This document shows, one piece after another, positions 58,446 through 64,000 of a DNA stretch of 64,000 nucleotides (its first letter is position 1; every line of letters starts with the position of its first letter). The notes beneath the pieces are model-generated. The model made no database searches and was not told where the DNA came from. It saw only the letters and a list, made by a program, of their open reading frames with translations. The DNA is taken from NCBI RefSeq assembly GCF_024281035.1, contig NZ_JAMXLH010000030.1, forward strand, positions 1 through 64,000, read 5' to 3'. Source of the DNA: Paraburkholderia sp. (lineage in GTDB: Bacteria > Pseudomonadota > Gammaproteobacteria > Burkholderiales > Burkholderiaceae). The position numbers and the translations under genes are program-made.

Positions 58446-60005
58446 TCATCCTCCGTGTCCGGCGCTCACGCCGGGGACAGTTGCCGGAGCGCTCACGGTT
58501 CCAGTGGTTCCGGTGGTTCCAGTGGCGCCAGTGGCGTTAGCCGCCGCCCGGCCGGGGTGCACGAGCTGATCGTCGCCCGGCAGTTCCGCTGCGCTCCAGC
58601 CGCCGCCCAGCGCTTTCACGAGCGCAACGCTCGCGGCCATGCGGCGGCGGGCGATCACCACCGCCTGGCGCTCGTTCGTGAGCGACGTCGTTTGCGCGAC
58701 CACGACATCGAGGTACGTGATCGCGCCGCTGCGGTAGCGGTTCGCGACGATCGCGAGCGTGCGCTGCGCCGCGGCCACTGCACGCTCCTGTGCGAGCGCC
58801 TCTTCTTCGAGCACGCGCAGCGTCGCGAGGTTGTCCTCGACCTGGCCGAATGCGTCGAGCACCGTCTGCCGGTACTGCGCGACGCTTTCGTCGTACTGCG
58901 CGCGCGCCTCGTCGCGCACGGCCGCACGTCCGCCGAAGTCGAGCAGCGTGCCCGCGAGCTGCGGCCCGAGCGACCAGAACCTTGCGGGCGCAACGAGCCA
59001 CTGGCTGTAGTTCGTCGCTTCGAGTCCGCCCGTCACCGCGAGGATCAGGTTCGGGAAGAACGCCGCCGTCGCCACGCCGACCTGCGCGTTCGCGGCGGCG
59101 ACGAGCCGCTCGGCGGAGGCGATATCGGGGCGGCGTTCGAGCAGCGCCGAGGGCACCCCGGGCGGCGCGACCACCGGCTGCGCCGTGAGCGGCGCACCGG
59201 GTAGCACCGGCAGCGCGAACGTCGAAGGCGACTGCCCCGTGAGAATCGCGATCGCGTGCTCGAGTTGCGCGCGCTCCACGCCGAGGTCGATGGCCTGCGC
59301 CCTGGTGGTTTCGAGTTGTGTCTGCGCCTGGCCGACATCGGCATCCGTGGCGATGCCGCCGTCGTAGCGATGCTGCGTGAGGTCCAGCGATTCCTCGTAC
59401 GCCTTGATCGTGTCGTCGAGCAACTGGCGCTCGCGGTCGATGCCGCGCAGCTCGAAGTAGTCGGTCGCGAGTTCGGCCTGCATCGAGAGCAGGATCGACT
59501 GCGCGTCGGCGGCGCTCGCCTGCGCGCCCGCCTTCGCGCCCTCGACGCTGCGCGCCACGCGGCCCCACACGTCGGGTTCCCACGAGGCGTCGACACCGAC
59601 GAGGTAGTCGTTGATCGCACGGCCGGCCGTCGACTTGAACTCGATGTTTTGCGACGTGCGCGTGCGGTTGTAGTCGCCGTTCGCCGTCACGAGCGGGAAC
59701 AGGCTCGAACGCTGCTGGGCGACGTTCGCGCGCGCCGCGCGAAAGCGCGCCTGTGCCGCGGCGACGTTCTGGTTCGCGCTCGCCACCTGCTTTTCGAGCG
59801 CGTTCAGTTGCGCGTCGCCGTAGATGTCCCACCATGCGCCGCGCGGCGCGGTATCGGCCGGCTGCGCCAGCTTCCAGCCGGTTCCGGCGGACTCCTTGAA
59901 GTTTGCTGCGACCGGCAGCGTCGGCCGCACGTAGTCGGGGCCGACCGTGCAGCCCGCAAGCGCGGCAGCCGCACTCAGCAGGAAGGCAATGCGTGCGCGC
60001 GTCAT
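58446..60005 (-). CDS. outer-membrane efflux lipoprotein (NodT/OprM family)
   Basis: TolC-type channel of 519 residues with a lipoprotein signal (AALAGCTVGPDY, acylated Cys about 19) and two outer-membrane-efflux repeats. Examples are LDLTQHRYDGGIATDADVGQ and YRSGAITYLDVVVAQTTSL. The C-terminal about 40 residues are Gly/Thr-rich from GGXAC-type short repeats. The start overlaps the adaptor stop by four bases. It completes a tripartite pump with the two upstream genes. Confidence 0.94.
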   Translation of the reverse strand: MTRARIAFLLSAAAALAGCTVGPDYVRPTLPVAANFKESAGTGWKLAQPADTAPRGAWWDIYGDAQLNALEKQVASANQNVAAAQARFRAARANVAQQRSSLFPLVTANGDYNRTRTSQNIEFKSTAGRAINDYLVGVDASWEPDVWGRVARSVEGAKAGAQASAADAQSILLSMQAELATDYFELRGIDRERQLLDDTIKAYEESLDLTQHRYDGGIATDADVGQAQTQLETTRAQAIDLGVERAQLEHAIAILTGQSPSTFALPVLPGAPLTAQPVVAPPGVPSALLERRPDIASAERLVAAANAQVGVATAAFFPNLILAVTGGLEATNYSQWLVAPARFWSLGPQLAGTLLDFGGRAAVRDEARAQYDESVAQYRQTVLDAFGQVEDNLATLRVLEEEALAQERAVAAAQRTLAIVANRYRSGAITYLDVVVAQTTSLTNERQAVVIARRRMAASVALVKALGGGWSAAELPGDDQLVHPGRAAANATGATGTTGTTGTVSAPATVPGVSAGHGG

Positions 60006-61333
60006 GAGTGCGAACCGGCGCTGTTGGGCGCGGAAGTTTCGCCGCTGTGAGTTTGCGGCTGAGGTTGCGGCTGCTGCGGCTGCTGCGGTTGCTGCGGTTG
60101 CTGCGGTTGCTGCGGTTGCTGCGTTTGCTGCGGTTGCTGCGTTTGCGGTTGCGTTTGCGCCGAAGCGTGCGGCGCGACGATCCGCACCGGCGTGGCGTCG
60201 ACGATTGAATCCTGCGGATTGACGATCACGCGCTCGTGGCCGTCGAGCCCCGAAGCAATCGCGACGCGCGTACCGAAGTCGGTGCCGAGCGTCACCTTCA
60301 CGAGCTTCACGCGGTTGTTCGCATCGACCGTCGCGACTTTCACGCCGTCCGGGCGGAACAGGAACGCGTTGCCGGGCAGCGTGAGCGGCGCCGCGTTGCC
60401 GTTAAGCGCGAAATGCACCTGCGCGTAGGCGCCCGGCAGCAGTTCGCCGTTGCGGTTGTCGACGTCGACTTCGACGAGCATCGTGCGCTGCTGCGGATCG
60501 ACGGCACCCGCCGTGCGCGCGATCACGCCAGGATAGCGCTTGCCCTGCGTTTCGTTGAGCGTGAGGAACGCGGCATCTTTCGCACGGATCTGCTGCACGT
60601 AAGCCTGCGGCACGTTCACATAGACGCGCAGCCGGTCGGCCTGCGCGAGATGGAACATCTCCTTTTGCTGACCGCCCGAGCTGCCCGCGTCGATCAGCGC
60701 GCCGACATCGACGTTACGCGCGGTCACGATGCCGTCGAACGGCGCGAGCACCTTCTGGTACGACTGCAGTTGCGTGAGCCGTGAGACGTTGTAGCGCGCC
60801 GCGTCGAGCGTGCCTTGTTTCGCGAGCATGTCGGCGACTTTCTCGTCGGCGTCCTGCTTCGACACGGAGCGGTTTTGCAGCATCCCGGTCCAGCGCGCAG
60901 CCGTGGTTTTCGCGAGCGCAAAGTTCGCCTGGGCGTTCGCGAGGTCGGCGCGCGCGGCGCGCAACTGGTCGTCGACTTCGGGCGCGTCGATTTCGGCGAG
61001 CAATTGACCGGCCTTCACATGCGCGCCGATATCCACGTACCACTTGCGCAGATAGCCGTTCGTGCGCGCGAAGATCGGCGTGTCGAGAAACGCCTGCACG
61101 TTGCCGGGCAGCACGAGATCGAGCGTGCGCGTCGAGCGCTGCGGGCTCACCACCTGCACGGAGAGCGTGCTCGCGGCTTTCGCGTCGCGTTCGAGCGCCG
61201 CCTGCGCGTTGTAGCGCGACCAGATGCCCTGCGCGGCGAGCCCGATCACGACGAGCGCCGCGATCACGATGAGCCAGCCGTGCGGCTTGTGCGGCTTATG
61301 CGGCGGTGGGGCGTCAGCGTGCGGCTGCTGCAT
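60002..61333 (-). CDS. RND efflux periplasmic adaptor with Gln/Pro tail
   Basis: Membrane-fusion protein of 443 residues. It has a single N-terminal anchor (about 20-40, LIVIAALVVIGLAAQGIWS) and no lipobox. The lipoyl and hairpin domains (about 60-200), beta-barrel and membrane-proximal domains (to about 390) follow, with GNVQAFLDTPIFARTNGYL and PFDGIVTARNVDVGALIDAG. The last about 45 residues are Gln/Pro repeats. It connects the RND pump (32 bases upstream) to the outer-membrane channel. Confidence 0.94.
   Translation of the reverse strand: MQQPHADAPPPHKPHKPHGWLIVIAALVVIGLAAQGIWSRYNAQAALERDAKAASTLSVQVVSPQRSTRTLDLVLPGNVQAFLDTPIFARTNGYLRKWYVDIGAHVKAGQLLAEIDAPEVDDQLRAARADLANAQANFALAKTTAARWTGMLQNRSVSKQDADEKVADMLAKQGTLDAARYNVSRLTQLQSYQKVLAPFDGIVTARNVDVGALIDAGSSGGQQKEMFHLAQADRLRVYVNVPQAYVQQIRAKDAAFLTLNETQGKRYPGVIARTAGAVDPQQRTMLVEVDVDNRNGELLPGAYAQVHFALNGNAAPLTLPGNAFLFRPDGVKVATVDANNRVKLVKVTLGTDFGTRVAIASGLDGHERVIVNPQDSIVDATPVRIVAPHASAQTQPQTQQPQQTQQPQQPQQPQQPQQPQQPQPQPQTHSGETSAPNSAGSHS
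60064..60156 (-). repeat. TTGCTGCGG repeat encoding a Gln/Gln/Pro tail
   Basis: About ten 9-bp units (plus-strand TTGCTGCGG; minus-strand CCGCAGCAA) with a few TTTGCTGCG variants encode QQP/QQT triplets at the adaptor C-terminus. A frame-preserving slippage tract. Confidence 0.88.
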
Positions 61334-61366
61334 GTCGCCTCCGCGTCGGGAGAGAGAAACGCGTCG

Positions 61367-64000
61367 TCATGATTTAGGCACCACGTCTTCGATCGCGCGC
61401 TGGCGGTGCTCGCCGAGCTTGCGATACACGAGCGAGAACACCACGGGCACGAAGATCAGCGTCGCGAGCGTGCCGACGGCGAGCCCGCCGATCACCGCAC
61501 GGCCGAGCGGCGCATTCTGTTCGCCGCCTTCGCCGAGGCCGATGGCCATCGGCACCATGCCGATCACCATCGCAAGCGCGGTCATCAGCACCGGGCGAAA
61601 GCGCGTGAAGCCCGCATCGACTGCGGCGCGCGCGGCGTCGCCGTGTTCGAGCAACTGCTCGCGCGCGAAGCTGACGACGAGGATCGAGTTCGCCGTCGCA
61701 ATGCCGATACACATGATCGCTCCCGTGAGCGAAGGAATGGAGAGCGTGGTGTGCGTGAGGAACAGGATCCAGACGATGCCCGCGAGCGCGCCCGGCAGCG
61801 CCGTGATGATGATGAACGGATCGAGCCACGACTGGAAATTCACGACGATCAGCAAATACACGAGCACGATGGCGAACACGAGCCCGCCGAACAATCCGGC
61901 AAACGAATCGTTCATCGTGTGCACCTGGCCGCGCACGACGATGGTCGAGCCCGCCGGCAATTGCGCCTTCGCTTCGCGGATGATCCTGTTGACGTCGTCC
62001 GAAACCGCGCCGAGATCGCGGCCATCGGCCGTGCCGAAGATGTCGATGGTGGTCTGCGCGTTGTAGTGCGTGACGACCGCGTTGCCCGACACGCGCTGCA
62101 TGCTCGCGAGCGAGCCGAGGATGTTGCTGCGCCCGTTCGCCGTGAGCGGGATGTTCGCGAGCGATTGCAGCGAATCGATCGTGTACTGCGGCGCTTCGGT
62201 GATGACGCTGTAGCTCACGCCGTTCAGCGGATTGAGCCAGAACGTCGGCGTGGTCTGCTGGCTGCCCGAGAGCGTGATGAGCAGATTGCTCGCCACGTCG
62301 CGCTGCGTGTAGCCCGCCTGCTGCGCGCGCGTGCGATCGACGTCGATGAAGATGCGCGGCAGGTCGCCGGGCTGCTGGATGCGCGTATCGACGAAACCGG
62401 GCACGCCGCGCAGCCGCGCGAGCAGATTCGCCGCGAACGCGCGATTGCCCGCGACGTCGCGGCCCACAATTTGCACGTCGATAGGCGCGGGCATGCCGAA
62501 ATTCAGCGTCTGGCTCACGATGTCGGCGGGCAGGAACGCGAACTGCACGCCGGGGAATTCGTCGTTGAGCGTGCGGCGCAAGAGGCGCACGTAAGCCGCG
62601 GTCGAATGATGGCCGGGGTTCAGCGAAATCAGCACGTCGGCGTCCGAGGTGCCGATCGTGCCCGTGTTGCTGTACGAAAGATTGATGCCGGAAACCGGCA
62701 GGCCGATGTTGTCGATGATCGAATGCAGCTCGCCCGCGGGAATCAGCGTGCGGATGCGTTTGTCGATGCGGTCGGTGATCACGGCGGTTTCTTCGACGCG
62801 CATGCCGGTTTTCGCGCGCACGTGCAGTGCGATGGTGCCCGCATCGACGCGCGGAAAGAAGTCGCGGCCAAGAAACGGCATCAGCAGCAGCGAAGCGCCG
62901 CAACACGCGAGAAACAGGACGATGAATCCCACCGGATGCCTGACGCGCGCCGCGAGAAAGTCGCGGTAGCGCACGCGCAGATTTTCGAAGCCGCGCTCGA
63001 ACGCGAAATGCACGCGCATGAACGGATTGCGCGTCGCGCCGCGCATGTGATGCAGATCGGCGGGCTTGTGATGATGGCGCATCAGGTACTTCGCGAGCGT
63101 CGGCACGAGCGTGCGCGAGAAGAAGTACGACGCGAGCATCGCGAACACCACGGCTTCGGCGAGCGGAATGAACAGGAAATGCGCGACGCCGGTGAGCAGG
63201 AACATCGGCACGAACACGATGCAGATGGAAAGCGTGGAGACGAGCGTCGGGATCGCGATCTGGTGCGCGCCGTCGAGAATCGCCTGTTCGAGCGTCTTGC
63301 CCTGTTCGAGCTGCTGGCTGATGTTTTCGATCGCGACCGTTGCGTCGTCAACGAGAATGCCGACCGCGAGCGCGAGTCCGCCGAGCGTCATGATGTTGAT
63401 GGTTTCGCCGAGCGCTGCGAGCGCGATGATCGACGTGAGCATCGACAGCGGAATCGACACGGCGATGATGAGCGTCGCGCGCCAGTTGCCGAGAAAGAGC
63501 AGGATCATGAGCGCCGTGAGCGCCGCCGCGACGAGTGCCTCGCGCAGCACGCCCTCGACCGATGCGCGCACGAACAGCGACTGGTCGGCGACCGGATCGA
63601 TGTGGAGCGTCGAGGGCACGAGATTGAGCAGCGCCGGCATCATCTGCTTGATGCGGTCGACGATTTCGAGCGTCGACGTGTTGCCGCTCTTGTTGATCGT
63701 GAGCAGCGACGCGCGCTGGCCGTCCACGCGCACGATGTTGGTCTGCGGCTGGAAGCCGTCGCGCACGTGCGCGACATCGCGGATATAGATCGTGCCGTTC
63801 GCCGTGGTTTTTACCGGAATGTCATTGAGGCCCGCGAGCGAGTTGGGACTCGCGTTCATCAGCACCGAGTATTCGGTGGAGCCGATCTTCGCGGTGCCCG
63901 AGGGCAGGATCAGATTTTGCGCGCTGATGGCGTTGACGACGTCCATCGGCGAAAGGTTGTGCTGCTGCAGCGCGCGCTGGTCGATGTCGACCATGATCTG
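61367..64000 (-). CDS. RND-family efflux pump permease (5' end outside window)
   Basis: HAE1/AcrB-type inner-membrane antiporter. The visible 878 codons miss about the first 160-180 residues of a roughly 1,050-residue protein. The TM4 proton-relay acidic pair is seen in GILVDDATVAIENISQQ. Large periplasmic loops are followed by RPVLMTALAMVIGMVPMAIG and AVIGGLAVGTLATLIFVPVV. It is the first visible gene of the pump-adaptor-channel operon. Substrate spectrum is unknown. Confidence 0.94.
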   Translation of the reverse strand, partial: QIMVDIDQRALQQHNLSPMDVVNAISAQNLILPSGTAKIGSTEYSVLMNASPNSLAGLNDIPVKTTANGTIYIRDVAHVRDGFQPQTNIVRVDGQRASLLTINKSGNTSTLEIVDRIKQMMPALLNLVPSTLHIDPVADQSLFVRASVEGVLREALVAAALTALMILLFLGNWRATLIIAVSIPLSMLTSIIALAALGETINIMTLGGLALAVGILVDDATVAIENISQQLEQGKTLEQAILDGAHQIAIPTLVSTLSICIVFVPMFLLTGVAHFLFIPLAEAVVFAMLASYFFSRTLVPTLAKYLMRHHHKPADLHHMRGATRNPFMRVHFAFERGFENLRVRYRDFLAARVRHPVGFIVLFLACCGASLLLMPFLGRDFFPRVDAGTIALHVRAKTGMRVEETAVITDRIDKRIRTLIPAGELHSIIDNIGLPVSGINLSYSNTGTIGTSDADVLISLNPGHHSTAAYVRLLRRTLNDEFPGVQFAFLPADIVSQTLNFGMPAPIDVQIVGRDVAGNRAFAANLLARLRGVPGFVDTRIQQPGDLPRIFIDVDRTRAQQAGYTQRDVASNLLITLSGSQQTTPTFWLNPLNGVSYSVITEAPQYTIDSLQSLANIPLTANGRSNILGSLASMQRVSGNAVVTHYNAQTTIDIFGTADGRDLGAVSDDVNRIIREAKAQLPAGSTIVVRGQVHTMNDSFAGLFGGLVFAIVLVYLLIVVNFQSWLDPFIIITALPGALAGIVWILFLTHTTLSIPSLTGAIMCIGIATANSILVVSFAREQLLEHGDAARAAVDAGFTRFRPVLMTALAMVIGMVPMAIGLGEGGEQNAPLGRAVIGGLAVGTLATLIFVPVVFSLVYRKLGEHRQRAIEDVVPKS

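Overview
The window is a GC-rich (roughly 65-67 %) stretch of a beta-proteobacterial chromosome. Gene content and order point to the Burkholderiaceae, most likely Burkholderia, Paraburkholderia or Caballeronia. The indicators are the short NtrY/NtrX pair behind rsmB, RegB/RegA next to hslVU, the CX14CX2C form of QueE, the single-cysteine DksA, and the runs mreBCD-mrdA-rodA and dapF-lpxL/metK. The genus call is inference from these features; no database was searched. Almost everything is core, vertically inherited housekeeping DNA. I see no insertion sequence, prophage, integron, CRISPR array or toxin-antitoxin pair.

Layout. 1-2.7 kb (minus): dprA, a thioredoxin-fold protein and topB (cut by the left edge). 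2.9-6.3 kb (plus): def and fmt, a LysE-type exporter, and htpX behind a sigma-32-like promoter. 6.4-11.7 kb (plus): rsmB, a DUF4390 protein, an NtrY-like kinase and an NtrX-like regulator lacking the AAA+ domain, then tRNA-Phe. 12.1-14.0 kb: queC-queE-queD for preQ0/queuosine synthesis. 14.3-15.9 kb: an HpcH/HpaI aldolase and a Sel1-repeat lipoprotein-like or secreted protein. 15.9-22.7 kb (minus): the elongasome cluster mreB-mreC-mreD-mrdA-rodA, with large Ala-rich tails on PBP2 and MreC. 23.2-28.5 kb (plus): gatCAB, a PPK2-family kinase and exonuclease III. 28.5-32.9 kb (minus): metX-metW preceded by a SAM-II-like riboswitch, then an AmpG-type permease and an M48 protease.

33-36.2 kb (minus): an HdeD-type membrane protein, slmA, a pyrimidine 5'-nucleotidase-like HAD protein and argB. 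36.5-40.7 kb: a Cys-rich CWC protein, a TPR-glycosyltransferase-like protein, and the redox two-component pair RegB/RegA. 40.7-50.4 kb (minus): hslU/hslV with a sigma-32-like promoter, dksA, a His-rich CobW/COG0523 GTPase with a Zur-like operator, rlmI, xerC, a DUF484 protein, dapF and a lipid A acyltransferase. 50.5-56.8 kb: metK with a structured leader, a phytanoyl-CoA dioxygenase-like protein, a DUF3185 protein, an aldo/keto reductase and a fatty-acid desaturase. 57.1-64 kb (minus): an MFS exporter and a tripartite RND efflux operon, whose pump gene is cut by the right edge.

The strongest non-coding signals are the metX riboswitch candidate with its competing hairpins, the two sigma-32-like promoters, the Zur-like palindrome before the CobW gene, the metK leader with mutually exclusive hairpins, and several short tandem repeat arrays in intergenic DNA. 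I did not find a wholly new multigene system. The findings are mainly regulatory RNAs and sites, and lineage-specific protein modifications.
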